DNA of 64,000 nt from Pseudomonas saxonica (GCF_007858365.1 NZ_VFIO01000002.1:372001-436000), one strand, 5' to 3'. Shown: positions 22,157 to 31,986, counted from the stretch's first letter. Notes: generated by a model not told the origin, from the letters alone. Numbers and translations: made by a program.

Positions 22157-22225
22157 AGGCAATCCTTGTTGAGACATAAGGGACGCAGCTTGCCGGAGTT
22201 TAGCGGGCAGGCAAACGTGCGTATA

Positions 22226-22235
22226 TGTATATACA
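22226..22235. promoter_or_regulatory. HutC-type operator between hutC and a small ORF
   Basis: The perfect palindrome TGTATATACA lies 70 bases upstream of hutC and 22 bases upstream of the divergent small gene at 22258. It matches the TGTA-N2-TACA core also found before hutU, suggesting autoregulation of hutC and control of the small gene. Confidence 0.65.
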
Positions 22236-22257
22236 AATTACAAGCAAGGAGCTGCCG

Positions 22258-22362
22258 ATGGCCGTTTTCTTTGTGCGAATCGCAGTGAACACCGATGGCC
22301 GCCTGACGCACGTTGAGGCCAATGCCGATGAAAAAAGCGTGCGACGCGAGTTGTTGGATTAG
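22258..22362 (+). CDS. Small protein of 34 residues, divergent from hutC (unknown)
   Basis: The frame reads MAVFFVRIAVNTDGRLTHVE, then a charged tail ending RRELLD. AAGGAG lies exactly six bases before the ATG, one of the best ribosome sites in the window. A HutC-type palindrome is just upstream. It has no signal peptide or membrane segment. Its last four bases overlap the convergent recQ gene. I do not recognise a family; a real small protein is likely but unproven. Confidence 0.5.
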   Translation: MAVFFVRIAVNTDGRLTHVEANADEKSVRRELLD

Positions 22363-24293
22363 CCCCTGGAGTGTTGTTCGACCCACCGCCGAACATCGGC
22401 ATAGGGATAGTTTTCCAGTGAGGCGAAGCCCGCAATGGCACGCGCTTTCATTTTGGTGAACATCGGTACGCTGATCCCGCATAAAAACCGGGTCAAGCGT
22501 TCAGCCGGGGGATAACTTGCCGTGTATTCCTGATGCCTGTGGATAAAAGCGCCACACAGGGATTCGAAGTTTTTATCCACAAGCGGCGTTAACGGTGGCG
22601 GCTCAGGCAACTGCGCCACCTGCCCGGCGCACACCGAGCAATGACCACACTGTTGCGGTGCCTGCTCGTCGCCAAAGTACTGCGCCAGTCGATAACTGAG
22701 GCACGTTTCACTGGAAAACAACGCCAGCATGGCGTGAATTCGCACAATCTCGCCGCGCTCATGTGCGGTGAAATACTGATGAAGCTCCAGGCTCAGCGCC
22801 TCGGCATCAAACTGCGACACCAGCAGGCTATACACCTCGGTCATCTGCTTGCTTTCCAGCTCGATCCAGCCCTTCTCCTGGAAATAATCCAGCGCCTTGA
22901 CCACTCGATTGCGGTCGGCCTGATGCTGGTTATACAGCGTGTCGAAATTCACCGTGGCCCAGGTACGGGCGCGTGTGGAGGTCTGGATGATGGCCGACAC
23001 AAACTGCTGACGCTCACCCTCAAAACGAGCCAGCAACGCCTCGGGCTCAATCAAAAACTTGAAGCGGTATTCAGCGAAGTAGGCATAACGTGGGGCAATC
23101 AGCCCGCGCAGTTCCAGTTGTACCAACAAGGTTTTAAGCGGTAGCTGACGGATATTGCTCTTGTCCGAAAGCGGCAGCAGCATGAACTCCCACTGCCCTT
23201 CGGGGATTGCCGCACTCAACTCGTCAAGCACGTAGCGGATCCCTTGCAGCTCGGGCGTGTCGCCGTACACAAAGTTTTCCAGCACGTTAAGGCTGTCACG
23301 GTTGGCCAGCACCAGACAGTCCGAAGGTTGGCCATCGCGCCCGGCGCGGCCGATTTCCTGACTGTAGTTTTCAATCGACTTGGGCAAGTCGAAATGCACC
23401 ACGTTGCGAATATCACTTTTATCGATGCCCATCCCGAACGCGATAGTGGCGACGATGCAGTTCAATCGCCCCTCCATAAACTGGCGTTGAATGTTTTCAC
23501 GCTGATCGTGGGGCATGCCGGCATGGTAGGCGTTCGCGCTGATACCGTGTTGGCTGAGGTGTTCGGCGATCTGCTCGGCGGTTTTTTGCAGGGTCACGTA
23601 CACGATACTCGGCTGACCGCGGCGTTCACCCATCCACTGCACCAGACGCGCGCGCTTGGCCGCGCCGGTAACCGGTTCGACCCACAGATTAAGGTTGGCG
23701 CGATAGAACCCGGTGGTAATGACATCGGCTTCGTCTATGGCGAACTTGGTCTGCATGTCTGCAATGACATTAGGGGTTGCGGTGGCGGTCAGCAGCAACG
23801 CTTGCGGAATATTGAACTGACGCTGGTAGTCGGGAAGCTTGAGGTAGTCCGGGCGAAAATTATGGCCCCACTCGGAAATACAGTGCGCTTCATCCACCAC
23901 CAGCAATGAAATGGGCACTTGTTGTAAAAAATTACGGAAGCGTTCGTTCTTCAGCCGCTCGACCGAAATCATCAAGATCTTCAACTCGCCGGCTTTGGCC
24001 TTGGCCATGACCGCGCTGGCCTCTTCACGGCTTTGCGCCGAATCGATACTCGCCGCAGCAATGCCGTGGCGCTGCAAAAATGCCAGCTGATCCTGCATCA
24101 GCGCCAACAGGGGCGACACCACCAGCGTCAGGTGCGGCAACATCAGGGCGGATAACTGGTAGCACAACGATTTGCCCGAACCTGTCGGGAAAATAGCCGC
24201 CGCCGAACGCCCGGCCAGCACGGCACTGACAACGGCCTCTTGCCCGGCACGAAATTGGGTAAAGCCGAAAACCTGTTCCAGGGTGTTATACAT
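22359..24293 (-). CDS. recQ: RecQ-family ATP-dependent DNA helicase
   Basis: A 644-residue superfamily-2 helicase. Motif I is PTGSGKSLCYQ, motif II VVDEAHCISEWGHNFRPDY, motif VI QEIGRAGRDG. A cysteine cluster (CLSYR..CGHCSVC) forms the RecQ zinc-binding region. No clear HRDC domain is present; the C-terminus is a family-specific segment. This may therefore be a RecQ paralogue rather than the direct E. coli RecQ counterpart. ATG at 24293 has GGAG eight bases upstream; the GTG three codons earlier overlaps that site. Confidence 0.9.
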   Translation of the reverse strand: MYNTLEQVFGFTQFRAGQEAVVSAVLAGRSAAAIFPTGSGKSLCYQLSALMLPHLTLVVSPLLALMQDQLAFLQRHGIAAASIDSAQSREEASAVMAKAKAGELKILMISVERLKNERFRNFLQQVPISLLVVDEAHCISEWGHNFRPDYLKLPDYQRQFNIPQALLLTATATPNVIADMQTKFAIDEADVITTGFYRANLNLWVEPVTGAAKRARLVQWMGERRGQPSIVYVTLQKTAEQIAEHLSQHGISANAYHAGMPHDQRENIQRQFMEGRLNCIVATIAFGMGIDKSDIRNVVHFDLPKSIENYSQEIGRAGRDGQPSDCLVLANRDSLNVLENFVYGDTPELQGIRYVLDELSAAIPEGQWEFMLLPLSDKSNIRQLPLKTLLVQLELRGLIAPRYAYFAEYRFKFLIEPEALLARFEGERQQFVSAIIQTSTRARTWATVNFDTLYNQHQADRNRVVKALDYFQEKGWIELESKQMTEVYSLLVSQFDAEALSLELHQYFTAHERGEIVRIHAMLALFSSETCLSYRLAQYFGDEQAPQQCGHCSVCAGQVAQLPEPPPLTPLVDKNFESLCGAFIHRHQEYTASYPPAERLTRFLCGISVPMFTKMKARAIAGFASLENYPYADVRRWVEQHSRG

Positions 24294-24410
24294 CGCTGTC
24301 ACTCCATTGATTGCTACAAAACGCCGGGTGCTAACACAGGGGTTTGCAACAGATCGAGAAAAGGTCGGGGCATAGTGAAGGGGGGATGATACAGGGCCAA
24401 GGGGGCAAGG

Positions 24411-24749
24411 TTATTGAAGGCGCTTGCTGGCTAACAGGTAGACGGCGCAATCTTCACGCCTGCCGACTCCCAACACCAGAACGACCAGGCGCTGATCAAC
24501 GACTTCATACACCAGCCTCACCCCGCTGGCTCGCAGTTTGATCTTGTAACAGTCAGGCATGTTGCGAAGCTTGGCTGAGGGTACTCGCGGCGATGAAAGA
24601 CGCGACTTGAGTTTTTTCAACAGCTGGACTTGGAGTGCCTTATCCAGCTTTGTCAGTTCCTTTTTTGCTTCAATGACAAACTCTAGGGAATAGGTGTTGA
24701 TCCCCTCTGCATCCCCTTCAGTTTTTTTCGGCGGCGGCGATAAGCTCAT
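24411..24749 (-). CDS. RelE-family mRNA interferase toxin
   Basis: 112 residues in the open frame. From residue 18 it reads INTYSLEFVIEAKKELTKLDK, then LRASGVRLVYEVVDQRLVVLVLGVGRRE, the ParE/RelE fold with conserved arginines. The first 17 residues lie inside the antitoxin gene and are atypical; no ATG, GTG or TTG in frame lies nearer to residue 18, so the true start is unclear. It overlaps the antitoxin gene by 32 bases, as is common in toxin-antitoxin pairs. Confidence 0.85.
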   Translation of the reverse strand: MSLSPPPKKTEGDAEGINTYSLEFVIEAKKELTKLDKALQVQLLKKLKSRLSSPRVPSAKLRNMPDCYKIKLRASGVRLVYEVVDQRLVVLVLGVGRREDCAVYLLASKRLQ

Positions 24750-24987
24750 CTATGTCGACCTTGACAGTAGGGTTGCCTCGCCTTTCATTGACTAGCCTTG
24801 CCAGTTCAACGTCATCAATTATTTCGAGCATCAATTCATAGCGCTCCGGAGAAAGGATATAAAAAGCGGGTTCGTTACGGTTGAGTATGACCATCGGATC
24901 GCCGCCGCTTTCGCGATAGGTTCCCATAGGGTCTTTCTTTAAATCTGTTACCGACGCTGCAACTTTAGCGAGCATGGCGAATGTCAT
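24718..24987 (-). CDS. Phd/YefM-type (RelB-like) antitoxin
   Basis: 89 residues. The N-terminus MTFAMLAKVAASVTDLKKDP and the strand MVILNRNEPAFYILSPERYE are the DNA-binding part typical of Phd/YefM/RelB antitoxins; the acidic C-terminal helix should bind and block the toxin. It lies first in the pair and probably represses its own promoter. Confidence 0.87.
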   Translation of the reverse strand: MTFAMLAKVAASVTDLKKDPMGTYRESGGDPMVILNRNEPAFYILSPERYELMLEIIDDVELARLVNERRGNPTVKVDIDELIAAAEKN

Positions 24988-25092
24988 GGTAGGGCCTCAT
25001 GCCTTTATCTAAGGGGTGACCGATCTGTCAGGCGTGTAGGTTTTGGCGACAGACGCGAACCAGTACACGCTAAAGGGGTCAATAGACAGTTA

Positions 25093-25130
25093 AAATAGCA
25101 CCCTTAAAGGCACCTTTAAAGGCGCTATTT
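25093..25130. promoter_or_regulatory. Nested inverted/direct repeat before relBE and the DUF1493 gene
   Basis: AAATAGC and GCTATTT flank a centre holding two tandem copies of CCTTAAAGGCA/CCTTTAAAGGC. It lies 106 bases upstream of the antitoxin and 59 bases upstream of the divergent 116-residue gene, so it could be an operator for either. No factor can be named. Confidence 0.4.
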
Positions 25131-25188
25131 GAAACGCCCACCATCTATAGCTCATTGACCATCCACACATGGACAGGAATACAACCTG

Positions 25189-25539
25189 ATGAAACTCGCC
25201 GCCAACCTGCCTGACACCCTCACCTTGCGCGAACTCATGCAGGTGCTGCATGAGGAAATCGGTCTACCTGAGCACAAGACCGTCAGCCTGCAAACAGCCA
25301 TCAACCTGGACCTGGGCTGCAACGGCAGCGATGCCCAGCACCTGATGGAAACGCTGGAACAGCACTTTGGCCTGGAGCTGGCGGATTACGATGCGTATCG
25401 CTATTTCCAGCCTGCGGGAAACGACCCGCACCTCAAGCGCAAAGCCAAAGGTCGTGAGGGTAAAGTGCCGCTCACTATTGGCATGTTGTATCAAGCCATC
25501 AACGCTGGGACTTGGGATACCCAGGCACTTGAAGAGTGA
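25189..25539 (+). CDS. DUF1493-like hypothetical protein
   Basis: 116 residues, no signal peptide or membrane segment. The central part, LQTAINLDLGCNGSDAQHLMETLEQHFGLELADYDAYRYF, split here by function: an acyl-carrier-like helical bundle with a glycine-rich turn, as in DUF1493 proteins. The serine is displaced from the position used for phosphopantetheine in carrier proteins, so carrier function is not claimed. The C-terminus is basic (KRKAKGREGK). It stands alone, convergent with pckA, and ends before a shared terminator. Confidence 0.65.
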   Translation: MKLAANLPDTLTLRELMQVLHEEIGLPEHKTVSLQTAINLDLGCNGSDAQHLMETLEQHFGLELADYDAYRYFQPAGNDPHLKRKAKGREGKVPLTIGMLYQAINAGTWDTQALEE

Positions 25540-25550
25540 ATCGCAGGCAC

Positions 25551-25580
25551 AAAAAAGCCGCCTTTTCAGGCGGCTTCTTT
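25551..25580. terminator. Bidirectional terminator between the DUF1493 gene and pckA
   Basis: AAGCCGCC and GGCGGCTT form an eight-base-pair stem with loop TTTTCA. On the minus strand it is followed by six T, making a strong terminator for pckA; on the plus strand CTTT follows, weaker but usable. Confidence 0.9.
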
Positions 25581-25605
25581 ATGGATCAACCCATTGACCT
25601 AAGGT

Positions 25606-27147
25606 TTATGCCTTAGGGCCAGCAGCCTTGATCGCGTCGCTGACGTCGAACTTCTTGAAGTTCTCGACAAACAGGCCAGCCAAGGCTTTGGCCGCTTCGT
25701 CGTAGGCCGCTTTGTCTTCCCACGTGTTGCGTGGGTTGAGCAATACGGTCTCAACACCCGGCACGGCCTTCGGCACGTCCAGGTTGATGATGTCCAGGTG
25801 CTCGGTTTCTGCGCCAATCAGCGCGCCGCTCTGGATCGCTGCAATCACCGCACGGGTGGTCGGGATGTTGAAACGCTTGCCCACACCGTAGCCACCGCCA
25901 GTCCAGCCGGTGTTAACCAGATAAACCTTGGAGCCGAAACCACGGATACGCTTGATCAGCAGCTCAGCGTATTCGCCCGCCGGACGCGGGAAGAATGGCG
26001 CGCCGAAGCAGGTAGAGAACGTCGACTTGATGCCGCTGCCCGAACCCATTTCAGTCGAACCCACCAACGCGGTGTAACCCGACAGGAAGTGGTAAGCGGC
26101 TTGTTCTTCGCTGAGGATCGACACAGGTGGCAGTACGCCCGTCAGGTCGCAGGTCAGGAAGATCACCGCGTTAGGCTCGCCGCCCAGGTTCTTCTCGGAA
26201 CGCTTGGCAACGTGCTCCAGCGGGTACGCCGCACGGCTGTTCTGGGTCAGGCTGACATCGGCATAGTCAGGGTGTTTGGCGTCGTCGAGAACCACGTTTT
26301 CCAGCACGGCGCCGTGCTTGATGGCTTTCCAGATAACCGGCTCGTTCTTCTCGGAGAGGTCGATGCATTTGGCATAACAACCCCCTTCAATGTTGAACAC
26401 CACACCTTCGCCCCAACCGTGTTCGTCATCACCAATCAGGTAACGGCTTTCATCAGCGGACAGGGTGGTTTTACCGGTGCCGGACAGACCGAAGAACAGG
26501 GTCACGTCGCCTTCTTCGCCGATGTTGGCAGCGCAGTGCATCGGCAGTACGTCAGCCGCAGGCAACAGGAAGTTCTGTACCGAGAACATGGCTTTTTTCA
26601 TTTCACCGGCGTAACGCATGCCAGCGATCAACACTTTTTTCTGCGCGAAGTTGATGATCACGCAACCGTCAGAGTTCGTGCCATCACGCTCAGGCACGCA
26701 CTCAAAGTTGGCCACATTGAGCACTTGCCACTCTTCGCGACCGGCCGGGTTGTACTGGGCCGGGTTGATGAACAAGCAACGACCGAACAGATTCTGCCAG
26801 GCAGTCTGAGTGGTCATTTTCACGGCCAGGTAGTGGTCTTCGGAAGCACCTACATGTACATGGGAAACGAAATGCTCTTGCGCGTTGTTGAACGCCTCGA
26901 CGCGGTCCCACAGGGCATCAAACTTGTCGGCCGGGAACTTGCGGTTGATCGGGCCCCAGGCGATTGCGGCCTGAGTGGTCGGCTCTTCAACGATGAAGCG
27001 GTCAGCAGGTGAACGACCGGTACGGTGGCCCGTTTCAACAACCAGTGCGCCATTGTCGGCAAGCTCGCCTTCACCACGGTTCAGCGCTTCTTTGACCAGA
27101 TCGTCGATGCTCAGATCGGTGTACACGGCTTTATTAGCTTGCGTCAT
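25606..27147 (-). CDS. pckA: Phosphoenolpyruvate carboxykinase (ATP)
   Basis: A 513-residue enzyme that converts oxaloacetate to phosphoenolpyruvate with ATP, opening gluconeogenesis. The P-loop [12 protein letters not shown], the metal-binding DDEHGWG and the substrate-binding [13 protein letters not shown] are intact. It is slightly shorter than the 530-540 residue enteric enzyme, as usual in Pseudomonas. It is monocistronic, ending at a strong terminator. Confidence 0.96.
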   Translation of the reverse strand: MTQANKAVYTDLSIDDLVKEALNRGEGELADNGALVVETGHRTGRSPADRFIVEEPTTQAAIAWGPINRKFPADKFDALWDRVEAFNNAQEHFVSHVHVGASEDHYLAVKMTTQTAWQNLFGRCLFINPAQYNPAGREEWQVLNVANFECVPERDGTNSDGCVIINFAQKKVLIAGMRYAGEMKKAMFSVQNFLLPAADVLPMHCAANIGEEGDVTLFFGLSGTGKTTLSADESRYLIGDDEHGWGEGVVFNIEGGCYAKCIDLSEKNEPVIWKAIKHGAVLENVVLDDAKHPDYADVSLTQNSRAAYPLEHVAKRSEKNLGGEPNAVIFLTCDLTGVLPPVSILSEEQAAYHFLSGYTALVGSTEMGSGSGIKSTFSTCFGAPFFPRPAGEYAELLIKRIRGFGSKVYLVNTGWTGGGYGVGKRFNIPTTRAVIAAIQSGALIGAETEHLDIINLDVPKAVPGVETVLLNPRNTWEDKAAYDEAAKALAGLFVENFKKFDVSDAIKAAGPKA

Positions 27148-27326
27148 GAGGTTCCCCGTCGGCCATTGGCCGATTGCGCCAAACGTTTTGTAGTAGAAAA
27201 GTTTGCACTACTACCGCGAAAAAAGTGGGGCGGATTATGCCAGAAAAGCCCAAAAATAGTAGGGCCCACCTGTCAGAACCGCGTGCGAACGGGGTTTGAC
27301 AGGAGTTTTACCTTGGCTGAAACGTT

Positions 27327-28229
27327 TTAGTGATGAGTATCGGAGGGTGACTCAACACCGGCGCCAGCGAACAGTTGGTCAACGTCGGCGGCATCAAACA
27401 AATACCGCTCGTTGCAGAACTGGCAGTCGATTTCGATGTGACCATCGTGTTCGACAACCAGATTGAGCGCATCTTCACGGCCCAGACTTGTCAGCGCATT
27501 ACCCGAGCGCTCGCGAGAGCAACTGCATTTGAACTCGATACGTTCGTCGGCGAATACGCGCAGTTCTTCTTCGTGGAACAGGCGAACCAAAATGCTTTCG
27601 TTGTCCAGGCCCAGCAGCTCCTCAACCTTGAGGGTATCGCCCAGTATGTTCAGGCGCTGCCAGCTTTCAGCGCGGTCGTCTTCGTCCTTGATCACTTCGG
27701 CAGGCAGTTGCTGCAACAACATGCCACGGGCGCGTTTGCCATTAGCGGCGAGCCAAAAACGGGTCGGCACCTGGTGAGACATCACGAAATAATTGGTGAA
27801 ACAATCGGACAGGGTTTTACCGTCCAGATCGACAATACCCTGGTAGCGCTTGCCAACCGCCGGATCAATAGTGATGGCCAACACACCGTTAGGCATCAGG
27901 TCAGCCAGCGTGGCGTCAGGCGTAATCTGCTCAGCATTGAAACGGGCCAGCCCGCGAATTTCGCGATCGCTGGTACATTCAATCATCAACAAAGGCACCG
28001 GGCCCTCTGAACGGGCTTGCAGGCTCATCAGGCCATCAAACTTCAGGCTGCCCACCAGCAACGCAGCGGCAGCCATCAGCTCACCCAGCAGTTGCTGCAC
28101 CGGCTCTGGGTAAGCGTGCTTGGCCAGCACTTCCGCATAACTGTGATCCAGCGAAGCCAGTTCACCGCGGGTATCGCTGTTGTCGAAGATGAAACGCTGG
28201 GTGAAATCGGTTTTCGGAGACATGGACAT
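27327..28229 (-). CDS. hslO: Hsp33 redox-regulated holdase chaperone
   Basis: 300 residues. The N-terminal chaperone domain is followed by the C-terminal zinc redox switch with CSCS (about residue 234) and CQFC (about 270). Oxidation releases zinc and activates holdase function. The gene order hslO-hslR on the same strand matches the heat-shock pair of many proteobacteria. The start could be the ATG two codons downstream (MSPKTD). Confidence 0.95.
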   Translation of the reverse strand: MSMSPKTDFTQRFIFDNSDTRGELASLDHSYAEVLAKHAYPEPVQQLLGELMAAAALLVGSLKFDGLMSLQARSEGPVPLLMIECTSDREIRGLARFNAEQITPDATLADLMPNGVLAITIDPAVGKRYQGIVDLDGKTLSDCFTNYFVMSHQVPTRFWLAANGKRARGMLLQQLPAEVIKDEDDRAESWQRLNILGDTLKVEELLGLDNESILVRLFHEEELRVFADERIEFKCSCSRERSGNALTSLGREDALNLVVEHDGHIEIDCQFCNERYLFDAADVDQLFAGAGVESPSDTHH

Positions 28230-28375
28230 AGGAATAAGGTTCTAAAAAAGGTGACTAAACGGGTTCGAGTCTAATGGATTTATATGGCATCACACACAGG
28301 CAGTTACAAGGCATGACGCGCTGGCAATCGACATACGGTTCACACAAAAACGTTTGGTCTGCCTCCCAAACCGGT

Positions 28376-28783
28376 TTAATCATCACCACCAGACTCATGA
28401 AACTGATGCAACTGACGGCGCTGCTTTTTAGTCGGCTTGCCATCGCTGGTAATGCCCATCGCGCCTGATTTACGAAGGGCCGCCGCGTTTTCGCGCTTGG
28501 CAATACTGTGCTCGGTTTCGGCATACAGGGCTTGGGCTTCAGGGGCACCACGACGCACCACACTCAGAGCTTTAACCTCTACCGTGCGTTCTTCCAGACC
28601 GATCCGAATCTGCAATTCGTCGCCTAGGCGTGGCTCTTTGCTCGGTTTACAACGCTCACCGCGGCAGTGAACCTTGCCGCTTTCAATCGCGGATTTGGCC
28701 AGCGCGCGGGTCTTGAAGAAGCGGGCTGCCCATAGCCATTTGTCCAGACGAACCTTGTCGTCCTCTTCAGGTTTTTGCGCCAT
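28376..28783 (-). CDS. hslR: Hsp15, S4-domain ribosome-associated heat shock protein
   Basis: 135 residues: an N-terminal S4 RNA-binding domain (VRLDKWLWAARFFKTRALAKSAI) and a basic C-terminal extension. Hsp15 binds free 50S subunits carrying a stalled nascent chain and helps recycle them. It lies upstream of hslO; the 146 bases between them contain no recognisable gene. Confidence 0.93.
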   Translation of the reverse strand: MAQKPEEDDKVRLDKWLWAARFFKTRALAKSAIESGKVHCRGERCKPSKEPRLGDELQIRIGLEERTVEVKALSVVRRGAPEAQALYAETEHSIAKRENAAALRKSGAMGITSDGKPTKKQRRQLHQFHESGGDD

Positions 28784-29021
28784 TTGAACCCCTCTTCATT
28801 TAAATAATCAGAACTGTACTACCGTTTTCGAAGAGTCCATAAACATGACTCTTCTATAGAATGCCTGCCTGCTCAAACTGACATATTCAGGCAGCACACT
28901 GCAGCGCGCAGATAACGTTCGCCATTTGCTCAATATTCTGCGTGAATACCGCCCTACGCTCTTTAAGCGTTGCCTCAGGGTTCTCCTGCGGCCTGTATAC
29001 GTTAATCGCCGGTTACTACTA

Positions 29022-29504
29022 TTGAAGACTTTTGATCATCTGACCGTTGTCGGTCTGCGCGAGTGGGTGGCGCTTCCCGATTTGGGAGTCGTTGGCCTGC
29101 GGGCGAAAATCGACACCGGTGCCAGTACCTCCAGCCTGCATGCCACCGAAATCGAGCCCTTTGTGCGCGACGGTGTCGAGTGGGTACGTTTCAATGCCCA
29201 TTTGGGCACGCTGGTGCAACTGCGCCATCGCCGTTGCGAAGCCCCTTTGGTGGCGATTAAAACCATTAAAAGCTCCAACGGTCATACACAGGTTCGCTAT
29301 GTGATCCGCACCGGCCTGGCGCTGGGCGATCGGGTGTGGCCCGTCGAGTTCACCCTCGCCTGCCGCAAGTCCATGCGTTACCGCCTGCTGCTAGGCTCCA
29401 AAGCACTGATTGATGGCACACTCGTCGTCAACCCGGCGCTTAAATATGTACAAGACAAGCCGGTATTCCCGGTCACTACTACCTCTGCCACAGGTGTTGC
29501 ATGA
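29022..29504 (+). CDS. rimB: RimB-like retropepsin-type zinc protease (DUF785 family)
   Basis: 160 residues from a TTG start: [20 protein letters not shown], with the aspartyl-protease-like motif [13 protein letters not shown]. Family members are annotated as putative ATP-dependent zinc proteases and lie next to rimK; in P. fluorescens RimB modulates RimK. The longer open frame from 28926 adds 32 hydrophobic/basic residues not expected for the family. The ribosome site before the TTG is weak. It overlaps rimK by four bases (ATGA). Confidence 0.85.
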   Translation: MKTFDHLTVVGLREWVALPDLGVVGLRAKIDTGASTSSLHATEIEPFVRDGVEWVRFNAHLGTLVQLRHRRCEAPLVAIKTIKSSNGHTQVRYVIRTGLALGDRVWPVEFTLACRKSMRYRLLLGSKALIDGTLVVNPALKYVQDKPVFPVTTTSATGVA

Positions 29505-30406
29505 AGATCGCTGTGCTGTCGCGTAACCCGCGTCTGTATTCCACTCGTCGTCTGGTTGAAGCCGGTACTGAACGAGGCCATGAAATGGTAGTGATCGATA
29601 CCCTGCGGGCCTATATGAACATTGCCAGTCATAAGCCGCAGATCCATTACCGCGGCAAGCCGCTGGAAGGCTTCGACGCCGTTATCCCGCGTATTGGCGC
29701 ATCCGTAACGTTCTATGGCTGCGCGGTACTGCGCCAGTTTGAAATGATGGGTGTTTTCCCGCTCAACGAGTCGGTGGCCATTGCCCGCTCGCGGGACAAA
29801 CTGCGCTCGCTGCAACTGTTGTCGCGACGCGGGCTGGGTTTGCCGGTTACCGGCTTTGCTCACTCGCCAGACGATATTCCCGACCTGATCGAAATGGTCA
29901 ACGGCGCACCGCTGGTGATCAAGGTACTGGAAGGCACACAAGGCATCGGCGTTGTGCTGTGCGAAACCGCGACAGCAGCCGAGTCGGTCATTGAAGCCTT
30001 CATGGGCCTCAAACAAAACATCATGGTGCAGGAATACATCAAGGAAGCCGGTGGCGCCGACATTCGCTGCTTCGTGGTGGGTGACAAGGTCATTGCAGCC
30101 ATGAAGCGTCAGGCCAAACCGGGAGAGTTTCGTTCCAACCTGCACCGCGGGGGCAGCGCCAGCCTGATCAAGATCACCCCGGAAGAGCGTATGACGGCCA
30201 TTCGTGCAGCCAAGGTCATGGGGTTGAGCGTGGCGGGTGTGGACATCTTGCGCTCCAACCACGGCCCCTTGGTGCTGGAGGTCAACTCATCGCCGGGGCT
30301 GGAAGGTATTGAAACCACCACGGGCAAGAATGTGGCCGGAATCATCATTGAGCATCTGGAAAAAAACAGCGGCCCGAATATGACCCGCACCAAAGGCAAA
30401 GGCTAA
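29501..30406 (+). CDS. rimK: RimK, ribosomal protein S6 glutamate ligase
   Basis: A 301-residue ATP-grasp ligase that adds glutamates to the C-terminus of ribosomal protein S6. The substrate loop [19 protein letters not shown], the ATP-binding [11 protein letters not shown] and the metal site [12 protein letters not shown] are all present. In P. fluorescens RimK links ribosome modification to adaptation and responds to RimB and cyclic-di-GMP. It is translationally coupled to rimB. Confidence 0.95.
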   Translation: MKIAVLSRNPRLYSTRRLVEAGTERGHEMVVIDTLRAYMNIASHKPQIHYRGKPLEGFDAVIPRIGASVTFYGCAVLRQFEMMGVFPLNESVAIARSRDKLRSLQLLSRRGLGLPVTGFAHSPDDIPDLIEMVNGAPLVIKVLEGTQGIGVVLCETATAAESVIEAFMGLKQNIMVQEYIKEAGGADIRCFVVGDKVIAAMKRQAKPGEFRSNLHRGGSASLIKITPEERMTAIRAAKVMGLSVAGVDILRSNHGPLVLEVNSSPGLEGIETTTGKNVAGIIIEHLEKNSGPNMTRTKGKG

Positions 30407-30411
30407 TCGTC

Positions 30412-30556
30412 CCTGTAGCAGCTGCCGAAGGCAGCGTCCGGCGGCAAAGCCGTCGTAAAACCTGAAGGTACGGTCTTATAGATAAACTGTGCACTCTGGT
30501 TTTACGTCGACTTCGTCGACGAACGCAGCCTTGTTCCTACGGCAGCTGCTACGGGG
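30412..30556. repeat. REPIN between rimK and envZ
   Basis: Inverted REPs TGTAGCAGCTGCCGAAGGCAGCG and its partner around 30520-30556 enclose a 70-base middle with the palindrome ACGTCGACTTCGTCGACG. It lies between two convergent genes. Confidence 0.8.
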
Positions 30557-30566
30557 CTTCCCAGCG

Positions 30567-31880
30567 TTAAACCGCCCCTCTTGGCAACATCAGCCCCAGC
30601 GGCAAGCGCACTCGGGCTTCAAGGCCACCACCGGCACGGTTGCGCAGTTCAACATTGCCACCGTGCATGGAGGCGATTCGCTTGACGATCGCCAGGCCCA
30701 AGCCCGTACCTTTGCCGCCCCGCGCACGATCACCGCGAATAAACGGGTTGAAGATATCTTCAAGCTCGGACGGGTCTATGCCCGGCCCACGGTCCATCAC
30801 ACTTAACACCACATACGGCGCGCTGTTGTCGCCCGAGACATAAGCTGCAACTTCTACGTCGCCGCCCGCATGGTGCAGCGCATTGCCGATCAAGTTGTTG
30901 AGCAAGCGCTTCATCGATACCCGGCGCAACGCAAACGGCTGGATGGGCTGCAAGCGCAGGCGCACTTGCTCTTCGTTTTGGTTATAGGGGGCCACCACTT
31001 CGCGGATCAATTCACCCAGGTCAACTTCTTCCACCGGCTCATCGCGCCCGTCTCGAATAAACGCCAGGAACTGATCAAGGATGGCGTCCATGTCCTCAAT
31101 ATCGCGCACCATATCGTCAGTCAGGTCACTGTGATTACCCATCAGCTCCAACGACAGGCGCAAGCGCGTAAGCGGTGTGCGCAAGTCATGAGACACGCCT
31201 GCCAGCATCAGCTCCCGCTCACGCCCTGCCTGTTCGACGTCTTCGGCCATCTGGTTGAACGCGCTGTACACCTCGGTCATTTCACTCGGCGTATCACTGA
31301 TCGGTAATCGCACACTGCGTCCCTGCCCAAGTTGACGGGCGGCATATACCAGACGTTTGAGGGGCTGATTGAGTTGACTGACAAAAATCCAGGCTGAAGC
31401 GGTCGACAGCAAACCAATGGCCAGGAACCACCCCAACACACTCCATATTTTCTGACCGCGTAACGGGTGCGGGTACAACGGCACTTTCAACCAACCGTCG
31501 CCCAGACTTGGGGCGCGCACCCACAGCGCTGGCGGGGCATGCATGCGCAACCGAACTTCAGTATCGCCCCCCAGCTCTGCCTGCATCTGCCGCTCATAGA
31601 TTTCACTGTAGGGCCAATGCTGCTCGCCTTCAGGCACACCGCCACCGACCACACGAATCAGCCCGGCAGCATCGGCAATTTTGCTGCGGTTTTCCTCATC
31701 GGCCGCCCAGTAGGCGCGCAGAGTCAAAGCCACCCCGTGGCTGTATTGACGATCCACCAGCATGTCTTCGTTCATCAACAGATAAACCAGTGTCAGCGCC
31801 TTGGAGAACAGGACGACGATCAGTACCAGCCAGAGGGTGCGGGAGAAAAAACTTTGGGGGAACCACAGCGGGGTTTTCAT
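30567..31880 (-). CDS. envZ: EnvZ/AmgS-type sensor histidine kinase
   Basis: 437 residues: membrane helix 1 (about 14-36), a periplasmic domain of about 110 residues, helix 2 (about 148-168), HAMP, a dimerisation domain with the phospho-accepting His231 (AGVSHDLRTPLTRL), and the ATPase domain with N, G1 (VMDRGPGID) and G2 (GTGLGLAIV) boxes. It is the partner of the OmpR-type regulator 106 bases upstream. In P. aeruginosa this pair is AmgRS, controlling envelope stress and aminoglycoside tolerance; the exact role here is inferred. Confidence 0.93.
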   Translation of the reverse strand: MKTPLWFPQSFFSRTLWLVLIVVLFSKALTLVYLLMNEDMLVDRQYSHGVALTLRAYWAADEENRSKIADAAGLIRVVGGGVPEGEQHWPYSEIYERQMQAELGGDTEVRLRMHAPPALWVRAPSLGDGWLKVPLYPHPLRGQKIWSVLGWFLAIGLLSTASAWIFVSQLNQPLKRLVYAARQLGQGRSVRLPISDTPSEMTEVYSAFNQMAEDVEQAGRERELMLAGVSHDLRTPLTRLRLSLELMGNHSDLTDDMVRDIEDMDAILDQFLAFIRDGRDEPVEEVDLGELIREVVAPYNQNEEQVRLRLQPIQPFALRRVSMKRLLNNLIGNALHHAGGDVEVAAYVSGDNSAPYVVLSVMDRGPGIDPSELEDIFNPFIRGDRARGGKGTGLGLAIVKRIASMHGGNVELRNRAGGGLEARVRLPLGLMLPRGAV

Positions 31881-31934
31881 ACGTCTTTACACTTTGCAGG
31901 AGTGAGTTCCAAGACTCGCACAGTTTGAAATCGC

Positions 31935-31978
31935 GAGCCTTGGCAGTACTCAGATTTCTGCCAGGCTCGCTCCTACAA
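31935..31978. repeat. Short imperfect palindrome between ompR and envZ
   Basis: CGAGCCTTGGCAG and CTGCCAGGCTCG pair around ATTT, followed by CTCCTACAA, a pattern often seen as a degraded REP in Pseudomonas. In this within-operon position it could form an mRNA hairpin that lowers envZ relative to ompR. Confidence 0.6.
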
Positions 31979-31986
31979 ATGATTGA

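Noticed and set aside
25189..25539. Acyl carrier protein
   Set aside because: The helical pattern is suggestive but the conserved serine context for phosphopantetheine is not present, so only a DUF1493-like call is made.
28926..29021. 32-residue N-terminal extension of rimB
   Set aside because: It is hydrophobic and basic without match to the family start MKTFDHL, and has no better ribosome site.
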